The position numbers and the translations under genes were made by a program. This document shows positions 31,718 to 41,125 of a DNA stretch of 64,000 nt, in pieces; positions within the stretch are counted from its first letter, which is position 1; each line of letters starts with the position of its first letter. Source of the stretch: Endotrypanum monterogeii. Lineage: Eukaryota > Euglenozoa > Kinetoplastea > Trypanosomatida > Trypanosomatidae. The stretch is taken from the NCBI GenBank assembly GCA_000333855.2, contig CM007324.1:51475-115474 (forward strand), in the 5' to 3' direction. Below the pieces are notes generated by a model that was not told where the DNA came from, searched no databases, and saw only the letters and a program-made list of their open reading frames with translations.

Positions 31718-33067
31718 ATGCGCAGCTCACAGAGGCTGTGCGCCTTACCCCGAGTGCGGACAGTCGCCGCAACAGGGTGGCGCTACCACCGTCATGGAGC
31801 GCCGAGAACTGTTCTGCAATATGAACGATACCGCGTTCCCTTCGACCGCACCAGTGGGCAGGTGGTGGTCAAGATGTTAGCGGCACCAGTCCACCGACAT
31901 GACAAAAATCTTATCGAGGGTCACGGGGGCCCAATCGCAGTCTCCAAAACAAGTCTACCACATGTCGCTGGTGTCGAGGGCGTTGGTGTGGTGGAGGAGA
32001 TTGGTTCCAACGCGAAGCTAGCGCTGAAGGAGGGAGATATGGTGTGGATCAACAATCCCTCCGTCGGCACTTGGGCGACGCATATCGTCACAGATTCCGA
32101 AAATCTTGATGTGGTGCCGTGCCGCGCTGATGTAGACATTGAGTACCTCGCCTCGCTGTCCCTCTTCCACACGGCCTACCACCTCACCCATGATTTTGTG
32201 AACATCCAACCAAACGACGTGGTGCTGCAGACCGGCGCCTCTTCGTCCATCGCACAGATATGCCAAGGGTATCTGCGCGCCAAGGGTGCGAAGCTCTTCC
32301 AGACAATGCAGCTGGGCCGCACAGAACACGCCCATCTCCTCGCATTTTTTAAGCTGCGCGGTGCCTTCGCGGTCGTGCCATACAACTACGCACGGACAAA
32401 TTACATGCGCCGCCTGCTCTCTGATGTGCCGCCCCCAAAGCTGCTACTCAATCACACCTGTGGCGGGTACGCCTCAAACCTCGTCAACCTGCTTGGCGAC
32501 AACGGCGTGTGCGTCACCTACGGCAACACAAGTCATCAGCCAATGCAGATCGCCAACATGGATGCGATTGCACGCGGCATCCAGCTCAAGGGTTTCTTCC
32601 TTCCGAGCTGGATACGGCGGCACACGCGCGAGGCTCGTATGCGTGTACATCAGAACGTGGTGGAAAGCATGACCATCGCACAGGGGCATGGCATCTTCCG
32701 CGCACAGCGGTTCAAAATGGAGGGCGACTCGGAGTTTGCCTTTAGCAACGCCTGGGACGCCCCGCTGGCGTCCCGCAAAGCAGTACTGCGCATGGTCGGT
32801 GAGTACGGTGAGTGGCGCCGCCCACGCTCTGACCAGGCGGGATGGAACATCGGGCGCGCCGTCTGGGAAGACATGCTGCAACAGATGTGGGAGTCTGCCG
32901 GCACGACTGAGAACCCGCAGTCAATGAAGTATTACACGCCCTTCGACGACATCAACTCGTCCTTCTATGATGCCAAGCAGTCAAAGGAGATGGGACACCG
33001 TGATGTATTCTTTCGCCGACCCAACGCTCCACGTCACAACACTGCAGAGAAGCAGCAACAGCAGTAA
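31718..33067 (+). CDS. MECR-like zinc-type dehydrogenase, mitochondrial
   Basis: The predicted protein has 449 residues from the ATG at 31718. The first 30 residues are rich in Arg, Ser, Ala and Thr with no acids, a plausible mitochondrial presequence. The body follows the medium-chain dehydrogenase/quinone reductase plan: a GroES-like N-domain with 'PHVAGVEGVGVVEEIG' at about 80-95, then a nucleotide-binding part starting 'DVVLQTGASSSIAQICQGYL'. The best match by pattern is mitochondrial trans-2-enoyl-CoA reductase (MECR/Etr1), the last enzyme of mitochondrial fatty-acid synthesis. The usual Gly-rich Rossmann motif is altered (TGASSSIAQ), and about 100 extra residues at the C-terminus, rich in Trp, Tyr and Arg, fall outside the fold. 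It may be a moonlighting or non-catalytic relative. Confidence 0.72.
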   Translation: MRSSQRLCALPRVRTVAATGWRYHRHGAPRTVLQYERYRVPFDRTSGQVVVKMLAAPVHRHDKNLIEGHGGPIAVSKTSLPHVAGVEGVGVVEEIGSNAKLALKEGDMVWINNPSVGTWATHIVTDSENLDVVPCRADVDIEYLASLSLFHTAYHLTHDFVNIQPNDVVLQTGASSSIAQICQGYLRAKGAKLFQTMQLGRTEHAHLLAFFKLRGAFAVVPYNYARTNYMRRLLSDVPPPKLLLNHTCGGYASNLVNLLGDNGVCVTYGNTSHQPMQIANMDAIARGIQLKGFFLPSWIRRHTREARMRVHQNVVESMTIAQGHGIFRAQRFKMEGDSEFAFSNAWDAPLASRKAVLRMVGEYGEWRRPRSDQAGWNIGRAVWEDMLQQMWESAGTTENPQSMKYYTPFDDINSSFYDAKQSKEMGHRDVFFRRPNAPRHNTAEKQQQQ

Positions 33068-33923
33068 AAGAAGAAAAAGAAAAAAAAACGAGGGGAGTGC
33101 AACCTGCAGCACGGCTGCTGCAGCCCCAGATGCACCTCGTGAAGCTGGAGAATGCAGTTTTGTGGCAACCCTCTTTCTTTTCATTTTATTTTTATTTGAA
33201 TGGGTAAGAAACCATCTTTGTGAGCGCCCGTGCCGCCCATGCGACCTCTCGCGCTTGTCCTCGATGTTACTTCATTGCCCCCCCCCCCTCCTCCCTACCC
33301 CACCCTCGCCAAGTGTGTGTAGGGGGTGTATCAGTGGAGGAGGGGCGGAGGGGTATTTGGACGGCGGACGAGTCCGTGAAAACCGGCGCCTCCCTCCCAA
33401 GAACGCGTGTTAGCATATAGCACAGAAAATCTTACCGAAAGAAAGAGTGCGAGACGCCACGAGCGGTATCGAAAAACAAAAAGGAGCAGAGGGATGTTGA
33501 CGTCAAGTACCGAGTCTGGGACACCACCACCAGCTCCACTGAAGGGAGGGGAGGAGTGCAGTTTTTCCGTCCTTCTCGTGGGATTGGGGCTAATGCTGCT
33601 GATGATGCATCCTCTCCTCTGATTAGCCGCCTGCGAGAAGAGGTAGGGGGAGGGCTATTGACACGTATGCCGACACTCATACAACCTCCTCTCCGCCTCC
33701 TCCTTCAGCTTTTTCCGCTTCTCTCTCCATTGCTGTGTGCCTGGTCTGTGGGAAGGGCAACAGTGCTTGATGCATAGGACTCGAAGTGAAGCTTCATCCC
33801 CACACACCCTTGACCATAGAAGCCAGCGCAATCACACGTGTCTTCACCTCATTTCACCTCTTCCGTAGAGAAACGGTGGGTGTGGCACGGGTTCGGGAAA
33901 GGGGGAAGCACGCCATATATGAC
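33068..33923. other. Intergenic region
   Basis: A-rich run after the stop (33068-33088), C-run near 33279-33288 and pyrimidine tracts at 33680-33735. The frame of the next gene is open from 33786, but only from a GTG. No gene is recognised. Confidence 0.7.
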
Positions 33924-34835
33924 ATGGCCTCCGCGATACATGTGTGGCCTTTGTGGTGTCGGTGGCCCTCGCGACCACACACCGGGCGTCAGTGTGGCAC
34001 CGTGATCCGGCTCTCACGCGGCAGCTTGCCAGTGGCTTCCATCGTCGCCACCGGCAATATGAGTAGACGCTGCGGTGCGCTCTGCATACCCCACCGACAT
34101 CAAGCTAGCGATCAGTTTCACAGATTCCTCCACAACCCGCACGTGGTGCAGCCGGACGGGGTCGATGGACTCCCACGCGTCAAGGGCGATCAACAGCAGT
34201 GGCTCAACACGGAGCAGTGGAACGGATACAGCGATACATATTTGCAGCGCCACATGCAATACCCAGCCACCGTTGAGCTTAATAACCCCGCTGTGAACAC
34301 ACGACACGACCTCCTCTATGAGTGTCTCAGGCTCGTCTATGAACTGTACGGTAATCTTGCGGAGGACCTGCAGGAACTCCATGATGATCCCCTGCACCCA
34401 CAGTTCCACCACCGCATCGCCCGCATCAAGCGAGATCGCGAGCGCATCGCGGCTGAGCTCGACAAGCGCTATGCCAAGCTCCATCCAACGGTGAAAACCG
34501 TCTACGACGCCTTTCTTGTCCGTCGCTATTATCATCTAGCTGATTGGGTCGAGCACGTTGAGCGGAAACGGGAGCGCCTCATCAACGATCTTAGCCCCGA
34601 ATACATGGAGAAGATCATGCGAATGCGCGGCATCGCACGGCAATACCTGCACCACCTACGTGTTCTCGAGCATGCCCTCTACGAAAACCCTCTCATGAAT
34701 CTGCTCGAGGGCACAAGCGCCTTGGATCAGTATACCGCTGGCGAGCTGGCGATGTTGCGGCAGAAGGCCGCCTACTTCCGTAAGATGCGTCGGTTCGGTG
34801 CGAACCAGCTTGACGCGGACACACACACGCACTAA
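33924..34835 (+). CDS. Conserved-type protein, probably mitochondrial, unknown function
   Basis: The predicted protein has 303 residues from the ATG at 33924; a second candidate ATG is at 34059. The N-terminus is rich in Arg, Trp, His and Ser with almost no acids, like an import presequence. The rest is mostly helical by composition, with many Arg, His, Tyr, Leu and Glu residues, including 'HHRIARIKRDRERIAAELDKR'. That profile is common among trypanosomatid mitoribosomal and mitochondrial RNA-processing proteins. No named family was recognised and no catalytic motif is visible. It directly follows the MECR-like gene. Confidence 0.6.
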   Translation: MASAIHVWPLWCRWPSRPHTGRQCGTVIRLSRGSLPVASIVATGNMSRRCGALCIPHRHQASDQFHRFLHNPHVVQPDGVDGLPRVKGDQQQWLNTEQWNGYSDTYLQRHMQYPATVELNNPAVNTRHDLLYECLRLVYELYGNLAEDLQELHDDPLHPQFHHRIARIKRDRERIAAELDKRYAKLHPTVKTVYDAFLVRRYYHLADWVEHVERKRERLINDLSPEYMEKIMRMRGIARQYLHHLRVLEHALYENPLMNLLEGTSALDQYTAGELAMLRQKAAYFRKMRRFGANQLDADTHTH

Positions 34836-35331
34836 GCCCGCCCGCCCGCCCGCCACCCCAGTTCACATGCCTCACTCAGGACGACCTCTTTCTTTCCCCA
34901 CACCTCCTCCCACTATCGCTAGCTATCAGAGAAGAGGGTACGCTACCCCCTACACATCCCACCCCATCTATCGCACCCAGCCTGTCCTCGCTGCCAAGCG
35001 CTCAACACCCCTTCCCCCAACCACGTGCCAGTCTCGCCCACTCCTCTTGCGGCTGCGCGGTACCCCCGCCCCGCCTCTGGCACACTGTTTCGCTCAGGTA
35101 ACGCGTCACCATTTGATCTGTACCCCCACAGCATAGTGATCCCTCCCCTCCTCCCACCCCGTCCCCTTCGGTATTCCCCATCCTCTTCCTGGAGTCCTCC
35201 CACCAAGCCAGTCTGATGTAGGTACGACCTCCCTCACAACAAGCAAACAACTCTTTCCTGTACCGCGCCTGCCTTGCCACTCGCCTTTGACGCCTCCACA
35301 GTATATATTATCCACGATCCAACCCCTCGCC
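34836..35331. other. Intergenic region
   Basis: C-rich throughout, with (CCCG)-like repeats at 34838-34853 and pyrimidine tracts at 34885-34912 and 35140-35205. The CAG at about 35298-35300, after a pyrimidine-rich stretch, is a possible splice acceptor for the gene at 35332. No gene is seen. Confidence 0.65.
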
Positions 35332-37260
35332 ATGATCACCACCTCGGCGGGCCGCGGGGTCGTCCTGCTGCTCATGGCGCTCGTGACGCTAGCGGCCTCC
35401 GCGATGGCCATCTCCCTGGACGGTGTGCCATACGAGCCGGTCTACCACATCCGCCCGCCCAAGAATTGGATCAACGACCCCAACGGCCCATACCGAGATC
35501 CTGTGACGGGGAAAATCCACTTGTACATGCAGTACAACCCCAACGGCCCGCTGTGGGGCGACATCGCCTGGTATCACGTCACGTCGGAGGACTACGTCAA
35601 GTGGTCGCGCCCCGAGTCGCCCGTCGCTGTGTGGGCTGACAGGTGGTACGACAAGTGGGGCGCCTATTCCGGCACCTTGATGGACAACAAGCTCAACGAG
35701 TCCGTCATGATATACACCTGCACTGAGCCGGAGAACATCCAGCGCCAGTGCATCGCCAACCCGCCCAAGTCTGACTTGAGAGGCAGGCGCACCCTGGACA
35801 CACTCGTCAAGAGCGCACTCAACGTGATCATGTCGGAGGATATGATCCCCGGCATCGTCGCCAAGGAAAACTTCCGCGACCCTACGGAGTGGTGGCAGGA
35901 CCCCGCGAACCCGAACCGCTGGCTCATCGCCTTCGCCGCCCGCATCAGCGACAGCGACGGCGACAACGCGCACGTCGTGGTGTTCTCCACCGAGGACCCC
36001 AGCTTCCAGAGCGGCTACAAGTTCTCCCACAGCCTCTACGTCTACGAGTACGACCTTGACCGCATGTTCGAGTGCCCCGACTTCTTCACACTAGAGGAAA
36101 ACAGTGAGCACTTCCTGAAGGTCTCCACCATGCCCTCCCACCGCGACTACATCGTCTACGGCTCCTATGAGCTCAGCGACGACAGCGGCCAGTACGTCTT
36201 CGTCGAGGACACCGAGCGCAGCTTCACCTTCATCGACTACGGCCCGTTCTACGCCTCCAAGACCTTCTACGATCCCATCCTCAAGCGGCGCACCCTCTGG
36301 GGCTGGTGCAACGACGAGCTGAGCAACGACCAGATCATCGCCAATGGGTGGTCTGGCGTGCAAAATATGCTGCGCACCATAGAGTACGACAATGTCGAGA
36401 AGAAGATCAAAACCCAGCCGGTTCCCGAGACAAAGGCTCTGCGCCTCGAAAAGCTCGCCGACCTACACGGCGTCGACGTCACCAGCACCCCGAAGCAGAT
36501 CCTCGCGAGCAGCGCCAGCACACTCTACCACGAGATCATCGCCCGCTTCACGGTCGACGACCCCGCCATCTTCTCCGCCACCGCCACCTACACCAGCGAC
36601 GACGACGTGCCAGAGGTGGGCGTGATGATCCGCGCCAACGAGGACTTCACCCAGTACACCACTGTTTCCGTCCGCATGCCTGTGGGTAGCCCACGCGCCT
36701 CAAAAGGCACCTACCAGGAGGAGACCTTCCCCCCGATCAAGGTCGTCTCCTACTTCTCCGCGGACGAATGCAGCGCAGAATGCAAAAAGATGCGTTTGTG
36801 CGAGTCATATTCGTTCTGGACGAACAACAACACTTGCAAGATGTACTGGAGGACGAACCCCAGCAGCAAACATGAGGGCGCCGTCAGCGGGACGGTACGC
36901 GAGCCTCTGCTGTACCTCGGTCGCACAAAGTCCGGCACAATCGGCAGCACAGCGCCGCTGCATGGTCGCGCGCCATTCGCCACCGTAACGCCATATGGCT
37001 TCGAGCTTCACATCTTCGTTGACGACAGTGTGGTGGAAGTCTTCAAGGATCAGGGTTTGGAGACCCTAACGGGACGTCTCTACCTCAACCACGGTTCCCA
37101 GAGCACCGGCATCGCTGTTTACGCCAAGCACGCAGGACTGGTCACCGCCGATGTTCAGGTCTTCTCGATGGACTCAATTTGGAAGGCACCAAACCCGGAC
37201 GTTGTGAAGAACTTCACGAGTTCGCTCTACAGTCTCCTGGACACCCTTATCAAGGCCTAG
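35332..37260 (+). CDS. Beta-fructofuranosidase (invertase), GH32
   Basis: The predicted protein has 642 residues with a signal peptide at about 1-25, so it is secreted or enters the secretory pathway. It hydrolyses sucrose-type beta-fructofuranosides, useful to a parasite living in a sugar-feeding insect. All three GH32 motifs are present: W-I-N-D-P-N-G at 46-52 with nucleophile Asp 49, F-R-D-P at 181-184, and F-E-C-P-D at 246-250 with acid/base Glu 247. The C-terminal beta-sandwich ends with 'FVDDSVVEVFKDQG', usual for the family. It is interrupted at about 456-533 by a Cys-rich stretch with a PAN/Apple-like look. The segment 35388-36698 is repeated almost perfectly at 38704-40014. Confidence 0.92.
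   Translation: MITTSAGRGVVLLLMALVTLAASAMAISLDGVPYEPVYHIRPPKNWINDPNGPYRDPVTGKIHLYMQYNPNGPLWGDIAWYHVTSEDYVKWSRPESPVAVWADRWYDKWGAYSGTLMDNKLNESVMIYTCTEPENIQRQCIANPPKSDLRGRRTLDTLVKSALNVIMSEDMIPGIVAKENFRDPTEWWQDPANPNRWLIAFAARISDSDGDNAHVVVFSTEDPSFQSGYKFSHSLYVYEYDLDRMFECPDFFTLEENSEHFLKVSTMPSHRDYIVYGSYELSDDSGQYVFVEDTERSFTFIDYGPFYASKTFYDPILKRRTLWGWCNDELSNDQIIANGWSGVQNMLRTIEYDNVEKKIKTQPVPETKALRLEKLADLHGVDVTSTPKQILASSASTLYHEIIARFTVDDPAIFSATATYTSDDDVPEVGVMIRANEDFTQYTTVSVRMPVGSPRASKGTYQEETFPPIKVVSYFSADECSAECKKMRLCESYSFWTNNNTCKMYWRTNPSSKHEGAVSGTVREPLLYLGRTKSGTIGSTAPLHGRAPFATVTPYGFELHIFVDDSVVEVFKDQGLETLTGRLYLNHGSQSTGIAVYAKHAGLVTADVQVFSMDSIWKAPNPDVVKNFTSSLYSLLDTLIKA
35388..36698 (+). repeat. 1311-base segmental duplication, source copy
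   Basis: Aligned at a constant offset of 3316 bases to 38704-40014. The only difference seen is A versus G, an Ile/Val codon just after the signal peptide. The copy begins inside the signal-peptide coding region and ends at the left edge of the Cys-rich insert in the beta-sandwich. Confidence 0.9.
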
Positions 37261-38703
37261 GAAAGCACAGCAACAGCAACATCTCCCTCTCGTCCCCCCA
37301 TCTTCTCCCCTCCCTTTTCCTAATTTATTTCTCCCAACCATTTTTTTTTTGTTGTTTTGTTTTCAAAACCTCAAGGCATTCAAACGCTTCTCTATAAATA
37401 AAAAAAAAGGATGTCCAACTCATGTCTCTTCATACATGCACTTCGCATTTTTGTTTCATTTTTGTTGTTTCGGGAAGCGGGTGGGTCAGTCGCCTTTCGT
37501 CTGTGTGTGCGGTACATCTACTTCTGTGTGGAAAAAAAAAATGGGGTAGGATGGGTGTAACCCACCCGCAGCAGTAGTGATGGCTGGCAACAGCAACGGC
37601 ATCCCCGCCCATGCTTCCCAGCTGCACCCTCCTGGGCAAGCCGCATTACACACTTTTATATTCTCTATATTTTCCGAGATTCACACACACGGACGAGCAG
37701 AGGGGGGGGGGGCGCTTTGACAAGTCACCAACGAGCGCATGCATTCCGCCGGTGTGGCTACACATTTTTTTTTTTTCCGACTCTCCACGCGCGTGGTATC
37801 GCGCTGAATACATGTCTGTGTGGCGTGTGCGCCTCAGATGACTGACCACTGCGCCTCTCTCTGACCCCGTCCTATCCAGTCCCACATGGCACCGCAAGTC
37901 AAAGGGAAGCGGGTAGAAAACGGACTTTAGAAGGGAAAATTGAGTGGAAAGGGAAGGGGGGAGGGCACAATCCACAAGGCAACTGTGCCAACTATAATAT
38001 ACAAGAGCACACACACACACACACACACCTTCTCCCGTGCCCACCACCGCCCTTCCTTGATCGCGTTTGTGTGTGTATGTGTGTATGTGTCAGTCGGTGT
38101 GCGTCTCTCTAACGTATTCGAAAAAAAAGTATTTTTCTATTTTTTTTTTTTTTTCAGGAGGGGTTTAATTATTATTCGTTTTTGGTACCCCAACAAACAA
38201 AAAAAAAATTCAAGACGTGTTTCTATGTCCATGATGATTTCATGTATTTTTTTTTATGTACACCTATGCATAAATATATATTTATATATATATATATATA
38301 TATATACATACATACATGCATATATATTGATTGATTGATTGATTGATGCTTTTTTTTTCTTTTAATTTCTTTTCCAGAACTACATGTTCTCGGATGATGG
38401 TATGAATGCAAATCTATAATGCAAAAAAAAATAATAATAATAATTTTAAAAAATGAGTACAAGGGAGAAGCGGGCTAGAGATGAAAACAGTGGGGAATTC
38501 CCCGCTGGCGCACACACCCAGACATCACTGCAATCACCACCAGCTGCGCTGCGGTGGCAAGGGGTATGCGCGCCGTCTTCACTCCCCCTTGCCTATTTCT
38601 TTTTTTTTTTCCCCCGTCTTCCACTCTCCACCTGTGCAGTCGCACACAACCCCTCAGCATCTTCAAAATGCGTATCGCTATGATCTCCCCCTCTATGCGT
38701 TAG
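37261..38703. other. Intergenic region between the two GH32 copies
   Basis: T-runs near 37340 and 37765, A-runs near 37399 and 37534, (CA)n at about 38010-38029, T-runs near 38138-38155, (TA)n at about 38283-38306 followed by (TTGA)n at 38327-38346, and an (ATA)n tract at 38430-38441. A pyrimidine tract precedes the second GH32 copy at 38580-38635, with CAG at 38637-38639. No gene is supported. Confidence 0.7.
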
Positions 38704-38719
38704 GCTAGCGGCCTCCGCG

Positions 38720-40159
38720 ATGGCCGTCTCCCTGGACGGTGTGCCATACGAGCCGGTCTACCACATCCGCCCGCCCAAGAATTGGATCAACGACCCCAAC
38801 GGCCCATACCGAGATCCTGTGACGGGGAAAATCCACTTGTACATGCAGTACAACCCCAACGGCCCGCTGTGGGGCGACATCGCCTGGTATCACGTCACGT
38901 CGGAGGACTACGTCAAGTGGTCGCGCCCCGAGTCGCCCGTCGCTGTGTGGGCTGACAGGTGGTACGACAAGTGGGGCGCCTATTCCGGCACCTTGATGGA
39001 CAACAAGCTCAACGAGTCCGTCATGATATACACCTGCACTGAGCCGGAGAACATCCAGCGCCAGTGCATCGCCAACCCGCCCAAGTCTGACTTGAGAGGC
39101 AGGCGCACCCTGGACACACTCGTCAAGAGCGCACTCAACGTGATCATGTCGGAGGATATGATCCCCGGCATCGTCGCCAAGGAAAACTTCCGCGACCCTA
39201 CGGAGTGGTGGCAGGACCCCGCGAACCCGAACCGCTGGCTCATCGCCTTCGCCGCCCGCATCAGCGACAGCGACGGCGACAACGCGCACGTCGTGGTGTT
39301 CTCCACCGAGGACCCCAGCTTCCAGAGCGGCTACAAGTTCTCCCACAGCCTCTACGTCTACGAGTACGACCTTGACCGCATGTTCGAGTGCCCCGACTTC
39401 TTCACACTAGAGGAAAACAGTGAGCACTTCCTGAAGGTCTCCACCATGCCCTCCCACCGCGACTACATCGTCTACGGCTCCTATGAGCTCAGCGACGACA
39501 GCGGCCAGTACGTCTTCGTCGAGGACACCGAGCGCAGCTTCACCTTCATCGACTACGGCCCGTTCTACGCCTCCAAGACCTTCTACGATCCCATCCTCAA
39601 GCGGCGCACCCTCTGGGGCTGGTGCAACGACGAGCTGAGCAACGACCAGATCATCGCCAATGGGTGGTCTGGCGTGCAAAATATGCTGCGCACCATAGAG
39701 TACGACAATGTCGAGAAGAAGATCAAAACCCAGCCGGTTCCCGAGACAAAGGCTCTGCGCCTCGAAAAGCTCGCCGACCTACACGGCGTCGACGTCACCA
39801 GCACCCCGAAGCAGATCCTCGCGAGCAGCGCCAGCACACTCTACCACGAGATCATCGCCCGCTTCACGGTCGACGACCCCGCCATCTTCTCCGCCACCGC
39901 CACCTACACCAGCGACGACGACGTGCCAGAGGTGGGCGTGATGATCCGCGCCAACGAGGACTTCACCCAGTACACCACTGTTTCCGTCCGCATGCCTGTG
40001 GGTAGCCCACGCGCTGCCGCACCGTCGCACGCCACTCGCCACTGCAGCCTCAAATGTCTTCCATCTCCAGAGCTTCGTCGAGGATCGCATGACGCAGACC
40101 CCCGAAGAAGTGAGTTGGGGAGGGACTGTGCAGACAAGGAAATTCTCGACTGGATATGA
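38720..40159 (+). pseudogene. Truncated second copy of the GH32 gene
   Basis: An open frame of 479 residues starts at the ATG at 38720. Residues 1-432 repeat the enzyme at 35332 from just after its signal peptide through the catalytic propeller, with all three active-site motifs, but the signal peptide and most of the C-terminal beta-sandwich are missing. After 40014 the frame runs 48 codons through unrelated sequence to a stop. If translated, the product would stay in the cytosol and probably fold poorly, so it is called a pseudogene, although the reading frame is intact and could be expressed. A pyrimidine tract and CAG upstream (38580-38639) could provide a splice site. The near identity to the source implies a recent duplication or ongoing gene conversion. 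Confidence 0.75.
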
Positions 40160-40544
40160 GACTGTCCCTGAGAGGGTGTGGAAGCACCGGTGACGGCGGC
40201 GATGCGGCCGCCTGGGGAAGCCGTCATCCCCATAGCTGCCTCGCGGGAAGCATACACTGCGCAACCGGGGGCTTGAAGGTGTCGTGGGGCTCTTCAATTC
40301 AGTGGTGGATCACATCTGACCCTTCTGGCCCACCTCGGGTGAAGCCTACGCTGCGCTACCCGCCCCCACCCCCGAAGAAGAAGCGACCGTGTGGCGACTT
40401 GCAAGGTGTCTTGTTGGGCAAGGCGCAAGAAGAGGAGGTTCGAATAAGAGGGCGTGGAGGGAGACCTCTGCCAGTCGCTGTTCGGACGCCTGGGCACTGC
40501 GCTACTCCGTACACCGGCACGTCATGGAAGAGGTCGAAGTGTGA
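40014..40544 (+). pseudogene. Remnant of another gene fused to the GH32 copy
   Basis: Immediately after the duplicated block, a different frame (starting at 40014) gives 59 residues of normal protein-like mix, with 'HLQSFVEDRMTQTPEEVSW', before TGA at 40191-40193. Shifting frame continues coding-like text, and a third stretch, rich in Ala, Arg, Glu and Trp, runs from about 40275 to TGA at 40542-40544 with one internal stop. This is a decayed 3' part of a gene with at least one frameshift and two stops. The family was not recognised. The duplication therefore landed inside an older gene or brought its remnant along. Confidence 0.5.
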
Positions 40545-41125
40545 CTCTCGCACCATGTCCACGTGCTTATATGAATAGAGGCATACCGAATAAAAAGGAT
40601 AAGAAAGGAAAGCCTCACTTGCACAGAAAGTGTTCTTCGCGGACCGCGTCATACTCATCAACCTCCTCTCCTTCCTTCCTTCCTTCCCCCCTCCCCTTCC
40701 CCGTTGCGGGCAGTGAGCATACCAATGAGCTCTGTGGGGTGCACCACTGGTTGCAAGCGAGTACCGCACCCACTTAACCCGCCCCTCGCCTTTCCATTCT
40801 CCCACGGGCTACCCCTTGCACGCCCTTCGGTGACGAGAGCATGTGTGTTTGACCCCTGTGCAACATCGTCGGTAGGAGGGGCAGCCCGTGAGGCTGAGAA
40901 TGCGTCGATGCTCGTGTATACACAGAAAGAGGTCGAGGGGGGAGGGGGAGGGAAATATGATGATTGCATATAATCGCCTTCCTCTTCCGGTGTACAGTTC
41001 AACCTTTCTGCTGCGCTTCACCTGCCGAAAAAACGGTCCTCTCCCCTCACTCCCCCCTTCTTTTGGTGTGTGTTGTTGCTTTTAGTTTTTGTTTCCCCCC
41101 CCCCCTGCACGGTTCGACAAACCCC
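40545..41125. other. Intergenic region upstream of RNB gene
   Basis: Short pyrimidine tracts at 40660-40700 and 41035-41065, a C-run at 41095-41105, and G-rich stretches at 40931-40951. The next gene's frame is open from 40964, but only from a TTG. No gene is seen. Confidence 0.65.
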
